Shown: one piece after another, positions 50,600 through 60,027 of the stretch | Layout of the letters: each line of letters opens with the position of its first letter | How positions within the stretch are numbered: the stretch's first letter is position 1 | DNA from: Halobacillus_A sp043497005 | GTDB lineage: Bacteria; Bacillota; Bacilli; Bacillales; Halobacillaceae | Direction: 5' to 3' | DNA length: 64,000 nt | Assembly: GCF_043497005.1 (NCBI RefSeq) | Contig: NZ_JBIEKE010000002.1 | Location: 682,001-746,000, forward strand | The notes under the pieces: generated by a model | Database searches by the model: none | Told to the model about the DNA's origin: nothing | Seen by the model: the letters and a program-made list of their open reading frames with translations, nothing else | Made by a program: the position numbers and the translations under genes

Positions 50600-51539
50600 G
50601 TTGCTCCCCCAGTCGATCGCCAATCTGCATGGACTGACCAGAACCAATTAAAAAAGCCTGGCCATTCATTCTTTTTTTCCCTGAAGGTTGAAGGTCAGTA
50701 ACTTTAATCGCTTTACGATCACCTGTCACAACGAGCATACCGTCTGGATGGAATTCAACTACCGTTCCAGGCTGATAATCGAACCTTCCCTCAACTTTTT
50801 CGCCCCACCACAGCTTTAATGGTTTTCCATTCCAGTATGTAAAAGCCACAGGCCATGGATGCATGCCGCGGATGTGGTTATAAACAGCCTGCTGATTATT
50901 GGTCCAATCGATCTTCTCTTGTTCACGTTTAATATTTGACGCAAAAGTAGCTTGACTATCGTCCTGCTTTTTAGGTGTGAGCTCTCCAGCTACTAACGAA
51001 GGAAGGGTCTCGATTAATAAGTTTGAACCAGCTTTGGATAATTTATCATGCAGCGTACCCACATGGTCATGATCCTCAATTGGCACTTTCACTTGAGTTA
51101 ATATATCGCCAGCATCCAGCTTTTTCACCATATACATAATGGTTACCCCTGTCTCTTTTTTACCTTGGATAATGGAATAATGGATAGGGGCGCCGCCGCG
51201 CAGTTCTGGTAAAAGCGATGCATGAACATTAATACATCCATGTGGAGGTGCTTGCAAGAGTTCTTCCGGTAAAATCTGACCAAATGCAGCTGTTACGATT
51301 AGGTCGGGTTCAAACTGTAGAACTTCCTCATATTCTTCTTTAATCTTTTCAGGCTGTACTACTGGAATCCCAAGTCTAGTTGCTGCTTGTTTAACAGGAG
51401 GAGGAGTTAACGTTTTCTTTCTGCCTTTCGGCCGGTCTGGCTGTGTTACGACGACTACTACTTCATAGTTGTGCTCGACTAATTGTTCAAGCACGGGGAC
51501 AGCGAAATCTGGTGTTCCCATAAATGCGATTTTTGTCAT
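50592..51539 (-). CDS. fmt: Methionyl-tRNA formyltransferase
   Basis: 315 residues. Formylates initiator Met-tRNA. FMGTPDFAVPVLEQL at the start, and the catalytic Asn-His-Asp in INVHASLLPELRGGAPIHYSI. GGAAGGAG before ATG 51539. The peptide deformylase gene that usually lies between priA and fmt is absent; only 17 bases separate them. Confidence 0.98.
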   Translation of the reverse strand: MTKIAFMGTPDFAVPVLEQLVEHNYEVVVVVTQPDRPKGRKKTLTPPPVKQAATRLGIPVVQPEKIKEEYEEVLQFEPDLIVTAAFGQILPEELLQAPPHGCINVHASLLPELRGGAPIHYSIIQGKKETGVTIMYMVKKLDAGDILTQVKVPIEDHDHVGTLHDKLSKAGSNLLIETLPSLVAGELTPKKQDDSQATFASNIKREQEKIDWTNNQQAVYNHIRGMHPWPVAFTYWNGKPLKLWWGEKVEGRFDYQPGTVVEFHPDGMLVVTGDRKAIKVTDLQPSGKKRMNGQAFLIGSGQSMQIGDRLGEQHG

Positions 51540-51556
51540 GTTGTTGAACTCCTTCC

Positions 51557-53968
51557 TTACATTAACTGGTACGGTTGAAAATCTACGCTGATTTGCAAAC
51601 CGTCCTCTTCTTTAAGTTCGTCTTCATAATAGTGCAAGATGCGCTGAATTAACTTGCGCTGTTCTGGCTCATCTTTATATTTTACCATGCATTGGTATCG
51701 ATATCTATTATTGATACGAGTCAGTGCAGACGGTGTAGGGCCGAGAACGTCTGCATCTTCCGATAATTTATTCCTCATGTAAACTACAATTTTTTGGGTC
51801 ACTTCTTGCACTTTTAATTGATTGGGATGAGAAATAGTGAAAAGCGTTAAATAATAGTACGGTGGATAGCGGAAAGCTTTTCTCAGTTTCATTTCTTCGT
51901 TAAAAAACTGTTCATAATCATATTGGCTCGCCAATTGAATACTATAATGATCCGGGCTGTACGTTTGGACGACGACCTCTCCGGCCAGTTTATGACGCCC
52001 TGCGCGGCCGCTTACCTGAGTTAAGAGTTGAAATGTTTTTTCAGCTGCTCGAAAATCCGGCAAGTTAAGCAGGGCATCAGCTGCAAGGATACCGACTAAC
52101 GTAACATTTGCGAAATCAAGCCCTTTAGCAATCATTTGTGTCCCTAAAAGGATATCCGCCTTTTTGTCGCCAAAATCATTTAAAATCCGCTCATGAGCTC
52201 CTTTTCTTCGAGTCGTATCTACATCCATTCTAAGAACTCGCGCTTCGGGGAGCAGTTCCTGAAGAACTTCTTCTACTTTTTGGGTACCTGTACCAAAATA
52301 ACGAATCGTTTTGCTTTCACATTCAGGACACTGATGAGGCATAGGTTCTTCATAAGAGCAATAATGACATTTCAACCGTTCCTGACGACGGTGATACGTC
52401 AACGCGATATCGCAGTGAGGACATTCTTTTACATGCCCACAGTCTCGGCACATTACAAAGGTCGCATACCCTCTTCGATTTAAAAATAGAACAGATTGCT
52501 CACCACGTTCAATTCTATCTCTTAATTTATCAAGCAGTACACGAGAAAACATAGAGCGATTTCCTTGATGCAGTTCATCTCTCATGTCAATTAATTCAGT
52601 ATCCGGCATTGTGGCATTATTCATTCGCTTCGTCAACGTAAGCATTTTGTAATTTCCCTTGGCAGCTCGCGCATACGTTTCTAACGCTGGAGTCGCACTC
52701 CCCAAGACGACAGGTGACTCATGTATTTTTCCTCGTTCAATAGCAACGTCTCTTGCATGGTACCTCGTTCGATCTTCTTGCTTATAACTCGATTCATGTT
52801 CTTCGTCTATAATAATTATTCCTATATTCGTAAAAGGGGCGAAGATAGCAGATCTTGCTCCTACCACTACTTGAACTTCATTTCTCTGTATCTTACGCCA
52901 CTCATCATACTTTTCACCAGCTGACAATCCACTATGAAGAACTGCGACTTTGGAGCCGAACCTTCCCTTAAAACGCTCCACCATTTGAGGTGTCAATGCA
53001 ATCTCAGGCACCAGCATAATGGCTTCTTTCCCCTGGTCTAACACCTTCTGAATCGATTGCAAGTAAATTTCTGTCTTCCCGCTTCCTGTTACACCATGTA
53101 ACAAAAATACGTCGTGAGTTTCACTTTCCAGTGTATGTAGAATAGGTGTGATCGCCTCACGTTGTTCATCAGTTAATGGAAAAGGATGAGTTCGCTCAAA
53201 TTCTCGATGTGAAAACGGATCTCTCAAAACTTCTTGCTTATATTCTTTAATTACCCCCTGATTGAGTAAAGGTTTTAGAGTAGAGGATGAAGATGAAGTA
53301 GCATTTAGAAGTTGTTTCTTTGGTACAGGCTCTTGGTGATCAATAAAATACTGCACAATTTCTCTTTGTTTTTTTGCCTGTTTCGAGAGATCAACTAACG
53401 TTTCCTCCAGCTGCATAGGTCCCATTAAAGGTTCAACTATAGTTGTGGTTTTTGTCGTTTCCCGGCTTTTTACTTCATAATGAATGTCTATCCAGCCTTC
53501 ATCCACGTATTGCCGCAGCTGATGATAACTCATATTTGATTCTTCAAATTCCTTGTATTCAATCACCCCGCGCCCTGCAAAGATCTTCTCTAATTCCTCC
53601 GGGAGCTCTACTTCAGTCAGCCGCCATAACTCTTTACGATAAGAAGCTTTCATGACTTGCGGCAGCATCACCTGCAAGCAGGAAATATAAAAGCTTAACG
53701 TCTGCTTAGAAAGCCACTTTCCTATTTTCAGCAGTTCAGGCGTCAACGCAGGCGCAATATCCAGTACATCTTCAATCTGTCTTACTTTAGCAAATTCGCT
53801 ATAATCCGCAAGCGTAATAACATAGCCAAGGACTTTACGAGGTCCAAAGGGAACAATGATCCTTACACCTGGCTGAACAACAGATTCGAATTTTTCAGGA
53901 ATCCCATAGTCGAATAATCGATTGGTGTTTTGAGAGGGGACATCTACAATAACTTTTGCAATACTCAC
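51557..53968 (-). CDS. priA: Primosomal protein N' (replication restart helicase PriA)
   Basis: 803 residues, full length. N-terminal 3'-DNA-binding domain, winged helix, Walker A VTGSGKTEIYL, DEEH box. The zinc-binding insert has paired cysteines (CRDCGHVKECPHC, CHYC, CPEC), and QVSGRAGRHK is motif VI. GTG start 53968 overlaps the coaBC stop (GTGA). Confidence 0.98.
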   Translation of the reverse strand: MSIAKVIVDVPSQNTNRLFDYGIPEKFESVVQPGVRIIVPFGPRKVLGYVITLADYSEFAKVRQIEDVLDIAPALTPELLKIGKWLSKQTLSFYISCLQVMLPQVMKASYRKELWRLTEVELPEELEKIFAGRGVIEYKEFEESNMSYHQLRQYVDEGWIDIHYEVKSRETTKTTTIVEPLMGPMQLEETLVDLSKQAKKQREIVQYFIDHQEPVPKKQLLNATSSSSSTLKPLLNQGVIKEYKQEVLRDPFSHREFERTHPFPLTDEQREAITPILHTLESETHDVFLLHGVTGSGKTEIYLQSIQKVLDQGKEAIMLVPEIALTPQMVERFKGRFGSKVAVLHSGLSAGEKYDEWRKIQRNEVQVVVGARSAIFAPFTNIGIIIIDEEHESSYKQEDRTRYHARDVAIERGKIHESPVVLGSATPALETYARAAKGNYKMLTLTKRMNNATMPDTELIDMRDELHQGNRSMFSRVLLDKLRDRIERGEQSVLFLNRRGYATFVMCRDCGHVKECPHCDIALTYHRRQERLKCHYCSYEEPMPHQCPECESKTIRYFGTGTQKVEEVLQELLPEARVLRMDVDTTRRKGAHERILNDFGDKKADILLGTQMIAKGLDFANVTLVGILAADALLNLPDFRAAEKTFQLLTQVSGRAGRHKLAGEVVVQTYSPDHYSIQLASQYDYEQFFNEEMKLRKAFRYPPYYYLTLFTISHPNQLKVQEVTQKIVVYMRNKLSEDADVLGPTPSALTRINNRYRYQCMVKYKDEPEQRKLIQRILHYYEDELKEEDGLQISVDFQPYQLM

Positions 53969-55170
53969 GTGGCCTCACCCGAAATGGTTTCAGCTGCTTC
54001 GGTTAATATTCTTTGCGCAAGCTGATCTTTTGACATTAGAGGAAGAACGAGACGTTTCCCTTCTTTGGTTAAATAAATTGAAGAATTCGTATCATGTGCA
54101 AAACCTGAACCTTCCGCTGAAACGTTATTCATAATAATGGCATCCAAGTTCTTGTTGCGCAGTTTTTGTTCCCCATAATACTCAATATCATTAGTTTCCG
54201 CTGCAAAACCAATTAAATACTGCGTCGTTTTCATCTCGCCTAATGTCATAAGGATATCTTTTGTACGTTCCATCTCAACAGAATAATCTCCTGGAGACTT
54301 TTTCATTTTATGTTCATACTTAATTTTGGGCCGATAATCAGCCACTGCTGCGGATTTAATAATGATATCGTGATGTGAAAATTCTGTGGTCGCTGCTTCA
54401 TACATTTCCTCTGCAGTTGTCACATCAATTCTTTTCACAAGAGGAGGTGTATCTAATGTCACCGGCCCTGCTACTAACGTTACCTCCGCTCCCATTAGAG
54501 AGGCTTGTCTAGCTAGAGCAAACCCCATCTTTCCTGTGGAGGGATTGGTGAAGTAACGAACAGGGTCAATTTTTTCCTGTGTGGGTCCTGCAGTGATAAG
54601 TACTTTTTTCCCTTTCAATAAAGAAGAGCGGTTTTGTTCTTCTTCTAAAAGTCGAACGATAGATTCGGGATCTTCCAATCTTCCTTTTCCTACATAACCA
54701 CATGCTAAATATCCTTCACCAGGTTCAATGAATTTAAAACCCCAGCCATCAAGCTGCTTTAAGTTTTTCATGACGGCAGGATGACTGTACATATGAACGT
54801 TCATGGCAGGTGAAATATAAACCGGCGCCTCTGTGGCCAGCAGTGTTGTAGACAGCATGTCGTCAGCTATTCCATTAGCCAGTTTACCTATCGTATTCGC
54901 TGTGGCAGGTGCGATTAAGAAAAGGTCTGCCCAATCAGCCACATCAATGTGCTGAATTTGTGTGGGATCCTGCTCTATAAAAGTATCGGAATAGACAGGC
55001 TGACGAGATAATGCTTGAAATGTAGTTGGTGCAACAAACTTTTTTGCGTTCTCTGTCATGACAACTCGAACGTTTGCTCCAGCTTGAACTAATTTACTTG
55101 TTAGTGCAGCTGCTTTATATGCGGCAATGCCACCTGAAACGCCTAAAACGATTTTTTTATTTGTAAGCAT
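53965..55170 (-). CDS. coaBC: Bifunctional phosphopantothenoylcysteine decarboxylase/synthetase CoaBC
   Basis: 401 residues. Two steps of CoA synthesis. The N-terminal flavoprotein half has GVSGGIAAYKAAAL, SPAMNVHMY and ACGYVGKGRLED. The CTP-dependent synthetase half begins at about 185 (VLITAGPTQEKIDPVRYFTN, later AAVADYRP). A terminator separates it from rpoZ, so it may depend on readthrough or a weak own promoter. Confidence 0.98.
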   Translation of the reverse strand: MLTNKKIVLGVSGGIAAYKAAALTSKLVQAGANVRVVMTENAKKFVAPTTFQALSRQPVYSDTFIEQDPTQIQHIDVADWADLFLIAPATANTIGKLANGIADDMLSTTLLATEAPVYISPAMNVHMYSHPAVMKNLKQLDGWGFKFIEPGEGYLACGYVGKGRLEDPESIVRLLEEEQNRSSLLKGKKVLITAGPTQEKIDPVRYFTNPSTGKMGFALARQASLMGAEVTLVAGPVTLDTPPLVKRIDVTTAEEMYEAATTEFSHHDIIIKSAAVADYRPKIKYEHKMKKSPGDYSVEMERTKDILMTLGEMKTTQYLIGFAAETNDIEYYGEQKLRNKNLDAIIMNNVSAEGSGFAHDTNSSIYLTKEGKRLVLPLMSKDQLAQRILTEAAETISGEAT

Positions 55171-55203
55171 AGGAACCTACCCTTTCCTCAACAATTAATA
55201 ACG

Positions 55204-55240
55204 AAAAGCCGCGCCTTATCAACTAAGTTAGCGCGGCTTT
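55204..55240 (-). terminator. Terminator between rpoZ and coaBC
   Basis: AAAAGCCGCGC and GCGCGGCTTT form a 10-bp GC-rich stem with a 16-base loop. The minus strand continues TTTTCGTTATT. It would limit readthrough from gmk-rpoZ into coaBC. Confidence 0.8.
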
Positions 55241-55260
55241 GGTGAATTTATTATAACAGC

Positions 55261-55488
55261 TTACGTGGTTTCCGTTCTCTCCTGGATATTTTCAGCGTGA
55301 GAATATGTTAATTTCCCGCAATCGATCTCTTCAAGGGCCACTCCAACTTGTTGACTGGAGGTTGGATTATCCACCATAGGGGCACTGCCCTGCTTTAATT
55401 CACGAGCTCTTCTGGCTGAAAGCGTAACAAGAGTATACTTTGATTTAATTTGTTTTTGCAATGAATCTATAGATGGTTCTAACATCAT
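55261..55488 (-). CDS. rpoZ: DNA-directed RNA polymerase omega subunit
   Basis: 75 residues, somewhat short but with the whole core (KYTLVTLSARRARELKQG and VGVALEEIDCGKL). Omega stabilises the beta' subunit. The ATG overlaps the gmk stop (ATGA), with GGAGG ten bases upstream. Confidence 0.96.
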   Translation of the reverse strand: MMLEPSIDSLQKQIKSKYTLVTLSARRARELKQGSAPMVDNPTSSQQVGVALEEIDCGKLTYSHAENIQERTETT

Positions 55489-56105
55489 GATTGATCGGCC
55501 TCCAATGCTTTTTTGTATTGATGAGAAACACGTTCACGCTTACAATGTTCGCTTTCTACAATAGCCTTCACTTTATCAACAGCGGATTCAACTTTATCGT
55601 TTACGACAACATAATCGTAAGCATCCATCATGTCTATTTCCTCTTTAGCTGCAAGTAAACGATTTTTTACTTTTTCTTCCGTCTCCGTACCCCGGCTTAC
55701 AATTCGATCTTTTAATTCTTCAAGAGAAGGTGGGATAAGAAACACGAATACTCCTTGAGGGAAGTTTTCTCTTACTTTTAGTGCCCCTTGTACTTCAATC
55801 TCTAAAAAAACGTCTTTCCCTTCCTCTAAGGTCTGTTCTACGTACTGACGCGGAGTACCATAATAGTTTCCCACGTATTCAGCATGCTCAATTAACTGCC
55901 CTTGACTAATAAGCTGCTCGAATTCGTCTCTCGACTTGAAGAAGTAATCAATTCCATCCACTTCTCCCTCACGAGGTTGACGCGTTGTCATTGAGATCGA
56001 ATACCTTAAATCGGTGGATTGATCGAATAAAGCTTTTCTTACGGTTCCTTTACCTACACCAGAGGGTCCAGATAAAATAAATAAAATACCTTTTTCTTTT
56101 ATCAC
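55485..56105 (-). CDS. gmk: Guanylate kinase
   Basis: 206 residues. Converts GMP to GDP; in Bacilli a (p)ppGpp target. P-loop LSGPSGVGKGTVRKAL, followed by SMTTRQPREGEVDG, DYFF and EHAEYVGNYYGTP. GTG 56105 follows AGGAGG. Confidence 0.98.
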   Translation of the reverse strand: MIKEKGILFILSGPSGVGKGTVRKALFDQSTDLRYSISMTTRQPREGEVDGIDYFFKSRDEFEQLISQGQLIEHAEYVGNYYGTPRQYVEQTLEEGKDVFLEIEVQGALKVRENFPQGVFVFLIPPSLEELKDRIVSRGTETEEKVKNRLLAAKEEIDMMDAYDYVVVNDKVESAVDKVKAIVESEHCKRERVSHQYKKALEADQS

Positions 56106-56117
56106 GAATGGATCCTC

Positions 56118-56381
56118 CTAGTTATCGTCTGATATTTCATCATTGCTTAATACACGTTGGCCAACCGTTTCCGGCTGTACAGCTGATAATACAACATGGT
56201 CACTATCTGTAATAATAACGGCACGTGTTCGGCGGCCGTATGTAGCATCTACTAATTTATTATTATCTCTTGCGACAGTAATAATACGTTTAATAGGTGC
56301 AGATTCTGGTGAAACAATGGATATTATGCGATTGGCTGATACAACATTGCCAAAACCGATGTTAATTAACCTTAAACTCAA
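56118..56381 (-). CDS. remA: Extracellular matrix regulator RemA
   Basis: 87 residues. DNA-binding activator of biofilm matrix and osmoprotection genes in B. subtilis. The signature NIGFGNVVSANRIISIVSPE and DATYGRRTRAVI is nearly invariant. The start is TTG; 56381 lies eight bases from AAGGAGG, and TTG 56384 is the alternative. Confidence 0.96.
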   Translation of the reverse strand: MSLRLINIGFGNVVSANRIISIVSPESAPIKRIITVARDNNKLVDATYGRRTRAVIITDSDHVVLSAVQPETVGQRVLSNDEISDDN

Positions 56382-56450
56382 CAAAACTTCCTCCTTCTAA
56401 GACACGAATCTATTTCTATTATATGAAAAATCTTGTAGGAATCTCAATTG

Positions 56451-57332
56451 TTATTCAATATTTTGTATTTGTTCTTTCATTTTTTCTACTTCACTCTTCA
56501 TGATAACGACCTGATTAGATAACTTTGAATCATTTGATTTAGAGCCGATCGTATTAATTTCCCGGTGGAATTCCTGAACGATAAAATCAAGCGTACGCCC
56601 AATAACACCACCTTCTTGCAATGTCTTTTGAAACTGATCAATATGAGAATAAATGCGTGTCACTTCTTCAGTAATGTCACCTTTTTCAGCCAGAAGAGCC
56701 ACTTCCTGCATAACTTTATGATCATCATCAGTTAAAGCGCTTTTTGTGTATTCTTCAATTCTTTTTCTAATTTTTTCTTTATATTCTCTAATAACAACTT
56801 CTCGGCGAAGCTCGACTTCACTTACGACCTCTTTTAAAGTGTGGAGGCGATGGATAAGATCATTTTTAAGTTTCTCACCTTCGCTTTCCCGCATGGTTAC
56901 GAGGTCCGCTAAAGCATCGTCCACTGCCTTTTCGATGGAGGAGGCTAAGGAGGGGTCGTACTCGGTTGTTTCTGAAATCGTAAATACATGGTCTAACTTA
57001 GTTACCATATCAATAGTGATTTCACCAGTCAACTCATACTTGTTCTTTAAGATTTGAAGTTGTTCTTTGTATTGCCGCACAAGATCTTCGTCTACTTGCA
57101 GAGTGTGCGAGGTAAGTCCTTCCCCTTCTAATGTAAGAAATAGATCAATATGTCCCCGTTTAACTGATTCAGCTACCTTCTTTTTTAAAGCGTCCTCCAT
57201 AAATAAGATCGATCGGGGCACTTTTGGAGAAAAATCAAAAAAGCGATGATTGACACTTCGTATTTCTACCGTGCCTTTTACTTTTTCCCACTGCAGCGAT
57301 TGTCTGCCATATCCCGTCATACTTCTAATCAT
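56451..57332 (-). CDS. yloC: YicC-family endoribonuclease YloC
   Basis: 293 residues. Starts MIRSMTGYGR and has EIRSVNHRFFD and the C-terminal EVALLAEKGDITEE and EFHREINTIGSKS. E. coli YicC is an endoribonuclease acting on small RNA; function in Bacilli is inferred from that. First of yloC-remA-gmk-rpoZ and divergent from rqcH. yloB, which sits here in B. subtilis, is absent. Confidence 0.94.
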   Translation of the reverse strand: MIRSMTGYGRQSLQWEKVKGTVEIRSVNHRFFDFSPKVPRSILFMEDALKKKVAESVKRGHIDLFLTLEGEGLTSHTLQVDEDLVRQYKEQLQILKNKYELTGEITIDMVTKLDHVFTISETTEYDPSLASSIEKAVDDALADLVTMRESEGEKLKNDLIHRLHTLKEVVSEVELRREVVIREYKEKIRKRIEEYTKSALTDDDHKVMQEVALLAEKGDITEEVTRIYSHIDQFQKTLQEGGVIGRTLDFIVQEFHREINTIGSKSNDSKLSNQVVIMKSEVEKMKEQIQNIE

Positions 57333-57387
57333 CTTTCATCACGTCCAATAACCTATAGTTTCATACATATTTAGTTTATCAAATATA

Positions 57388-57416
57388 TTCACAATGAAGC
57401 GAATCATTGCTATACT
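57388..57416 (+). promoter_or_regulatory. Sigma-A promoter for rqcH
   Basis: TTCACA (57388-57393), 17-base spacer, TATACT (57411-57416), predicted start about 18 bases before the ATG. Confidence 0.65.
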
Positions 57417-57440
57417 GACAAGACTAGAGAGGTGAGGACC

Positions 57441-59153
57441 ATGCCATTTGATGGAGTTGTAACCCGAGCGATGACTTATGAACTTCATGACCGCATTCAA
57501 TCGGGAAGAATTGTGAAAATTTATCAACCGACTGACACAGAACTTGTATTTACTATTAGAAGCAATGGATCAAAATATACTTTATTACTTTCTGCGCATC
57601 CCAGCTATGCTCGTTTTCATATAACAAATGATCAATATCAAAACCCTAAAGAGCCTCCTATGCTTTGCATGCTGCTTCGTAAGCATCTCGTAGGAGGATT
57701 TATTGAAAGTATCGAACAAATTGAAATGGAGCGAATTGTTAAATTTCATATTAAGTCTCGAAACGAAATCGGTGATGAGACAACCAAAACTTTAATTGTT
57801 GAGATTATGGGTAAACATTCAAATATTTTACTTGTGGACCGCGAACATGGCCATATTTTAGACAGTATCAAACACTTGTCCCCTTCACAAAATCGTCACC
57901 GGACAGTGATGCCGGGTCAGCCCTATAAACTCCCTCCATCTCAAGAAAAAAATAATCCAGTGACACTTTCAGGGGAAGACTTAATAAGAAAACTGGACTT
58001 TAATTCTGGGAAGCTGGATCAACAAATACTAAATAAAGTGATGGGCTTTTCACCATCGATTACAAAAGAGATTGTTTATCAAGCTAAATTAGGTTCAACG
58101 GATGACTATAAAGAAAGCTATGAAAATATTCGCCAGGATCTCATCCACCACCGCTATACGCCAACCTTATTTACGGGGGATCGAGAGCAATTTTACGTGC
58201 TGCCCCTCGAACATACGGGACAGTCTGTGAAAACTTTTTCAACCGTTAGTGAAATGCTGGACCGATTTTATTCTGGAAAAGCTGAACGTGATCGAGTGAA
58301 GCAGCAAGCTGGGGACCTTCATCGTTTCTTAAAAAATGAGCGCGACAAAAATAAACGTAAGATAAAGAAACATCAGTCAACAATGAAGAAGTCTGAAGCA
58401 GCAAGTGACTATCAGAAAATGGGAGAATTGTTAACCGCCCATATGCACTTGGTTCAAACAGGTGATTCATCAGTCAAAGTCGTTGATTACTATGACCCTG
58501 AGCAATCAGAATTAACGATCGAATTGAATCCGATGAAGTCCCCAAGTGATAACGCACAAAACTATTTTCAAACGTATCAAAAGTTAAAAAAATCTAAGCA
58601 AGTTGTTCAAACCGAAATTAAAAAAGCTGAACGAGAAATTGAATATTTCGAACGTCTGATTCAACAAGTAGAGTCAGCGCGTGAAGAAGATATTGAAGAT
58701 ATTCGGGAAGAACTGAGAGAACAAGGTTATCTAAAGAAAAAAACTTCGACAAAAAAATCTAAGAAAAAACCAGCTAAGCCTTCTCCTGAAGCCTTTCAAT
58801 CCAGTGATGGCACTCAGATTTTTGTAGGCAGAAACAATAAGCAAAATGAATATTTAACAAATAGGCTTGCGCATAAAACAGACATTTGGCTGCACGCAAA
58901 GGAAATACCGGGTTCCCATGTTGTGATTAAAGATTCTAATCCTTCAGAAGAAACCTTATTTGAAGCGGCAAGGTTAGCCGCATACTATAGCAAATACAGT
59001 CAGTCTTCTTCTGTGCCTGTTGACTACACCGAAATTAAAAACGTTAAAAAGCCTTCAGGAGCTAAGCCGGGATATGTGACGTATGATGATCAACAGACAA
59101 TCTATGTAACGCCAGATGCAGAAGAAGTATTACGACTGAAAAATAACACTTAA
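57441..59153 (+). CDS. rqcH: Ribosome quality control protein RqcH (YloA, NFACT family)
   Basis: 570 residues. Binds obstructed 50S subunits with peptidyl-tRNA and adds C-terminal alanine tails. NFACT-N domain (1 to about 190), helix-hairpin-helix, a long coiled coil (about 285-430), then NFACT-R (about 455-570, FVGRNNKQNEYLTNRLAHKTDIWLHAKEIPGSHVVI). At the conserved Asp97-Arg98 of B. subtilis this protein has Glu97-Arg98. ATG 57441 follows GAGGTGAGG; the annotated-looking start three codons earlier overlaps that site. Confidence 0.96.
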   Translation: MPFDGVVTRAMTYELHDRIQSGRIVKIYQPTDTELVFTIRSNGSKYTLLLSAHPSYARFHITNDQYQNPKEPPMLCMLLRKHLVGGFIESIEQIEMERIVKFHIKSRNEIGDETTKTLIVEIMGKHSNILLVDREHGHILDSIKHLSPSQNRHRTVMPGQPYKLPPSQEKNNPVTLSGEDLIRKLDFNSGKLDQQILNKVMGFSPSITKEIVYQAKLGSTDDYKESYENIRQDLIHHRYTPTLFTGDREQFYVLPLEHTGQSVKTFSTVSEMLDRFYSGKAERDRVKQQAGDLHRFLKNERDKNKRKIKKHQSTMKKSEAASDYQKMGELLTAHMHLVQTGDSSVKVVDYYDPEQSELTIELNPMKSPSDNAQNYFQTYQKLKKSKQVVQTEIKKAEREIEYFERLIQQVESAREEDIEDIREELREQGYLKKKTSTKKSKKKPAKPSPEAFQSSDGTQIFVGRNNKQNEYLTNRLAHKTDIWLHAKEIPGSHVVIKDSNPSEETLFEAARLAAYYSKYSQSSSVPVDYTEIKNVKKPSGAKPGYVTYDDQQTIYVTPDAEEVLRLKNNT

Positions 59154-59305
59154 TTATTCTTATTTTAATTTAAATTATGAAGGAAAGCTGTTCTTCTATT
59201 TTAAATAAGACAGTATCAGAAGCGTAAACAGAGTTTACTAGCCGGTTTTAATCGGTCAGGCGTCACCACTGAACGCTCATCGTGACCTTAACATAGAGGT
59301 AGAAC

Positions 59306-59353
59306 AAAAAAGAGTGATTTTCTTTGAGTGATAAAAGAAAGTCACTCTTTTTT
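59306..59353 (+). terminator. rqcH terminator
   Basis: AAAAAAGAGTGA and TCACTCTTTTTT arms with an inner TTTCTTT/AAAGAAA stem, and T-run TTTTTTCTTG on the plus strand. It lies 150 bases after rqcH; nothing recognisable lies between. Confidence 0.85.
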
Positions 59354-59380
59354 CTTGTTTATTGAAAGGAATACATAAAA

Positions 59381-59860
59381 GTGAGGATAATTTTAGACCG
59401 TCATGAATCTAAGCCAGTTCGAAGGGCTATACGATATGGGCGTCCCCAGGACCATCTTCTTCAGGAAATAAAAGAATACAATTTCCTTGGTTTTGACGAA
59501 CTAAAGGACAAATACTGTTCATGACAATGAGCGAAACGTTGTTTGACATGGATCTCGTCGAACGAGCTCAATTCGACATGTTTTTTCAAATACTTCCTCG
59601 AAATGGCTCCAGAAGATGATGTCATTGAGCCCAGCATATTAACTTACTTCCGTCTCCAACGTCTAAAAAACAAAAATCTTTTAGATCTTCTGATTGGAAA
59701 AACCGTGGAGGTCGCTCTTGAAAAAGGTTTGATTCAATCGAAGTCTCTCATCCTTGATTCGATGCACACCATTCGCCCATGGAAAGGGAGCTGTTTCTCA
59801 AACCCTTTACTCCTGCCAAAAACAAGTAAGCTTCACAGACCTATCCACAGATGAACAGGT
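59381..59860 (+). pseudogene. Decayed IS1182-family transposase, several frameshifts
   Basis: The translated pieces line up with the N-terminal third of IS1182-type transposases but in different frames. First LYDMGVP, then DHLLQEIKEYNFLGFDELKDKYC in a shifted frame, then DMDLVERAQFDM, then (one frame later) FFKYFLEMAPEDDVIEPSILTYF and LLDLLIGKTVEVALEKG. The longest open piece is 59543-59854. The catalytic middle and C-terminal parts are missing. It cannot be active. Confidence 0.8.
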
Positions 59861-59861
59861 A

Positions 59862-59925
59862 GGGACAAAATTGAATAAAACATAAAAAATCCGAACGATT
59901 CTATTGAAATCAATTCGGATTATTT
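59862..59925. repeat. Palindrome copy 4 with conserved flank, next to the IS remnant
   Basis: GGGACAAAATTGAATAAAAC (59863 on) precedes the palindrome ATCCGAAC...TTCGGATTATTT (59889-59925). The same order, reverse-complemented, is present at 41400-41466 and, weaker, at 7132-7199. Lying at the end of the transposase remnant, it may be the terminal part of the element or its target hairpin. Confidence 0.7.
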
Positions 59926-60027
59926 ATATTACATAGAAAGTACGCTGCTCCACCAAAATACTCTGCTTTCCTTGGGCACGGCCTCAGCTTACTTGGAAAG
60001 CATTGCTTTACCTATGTCACTGCCTCT

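Noticed and set aside
59543..59854. 103-codon ORF as an intact gene
   Set aside because: It is one open piece of a frameshifted IS1182-type transposase. Upstream and downstream parts continue in other frames.
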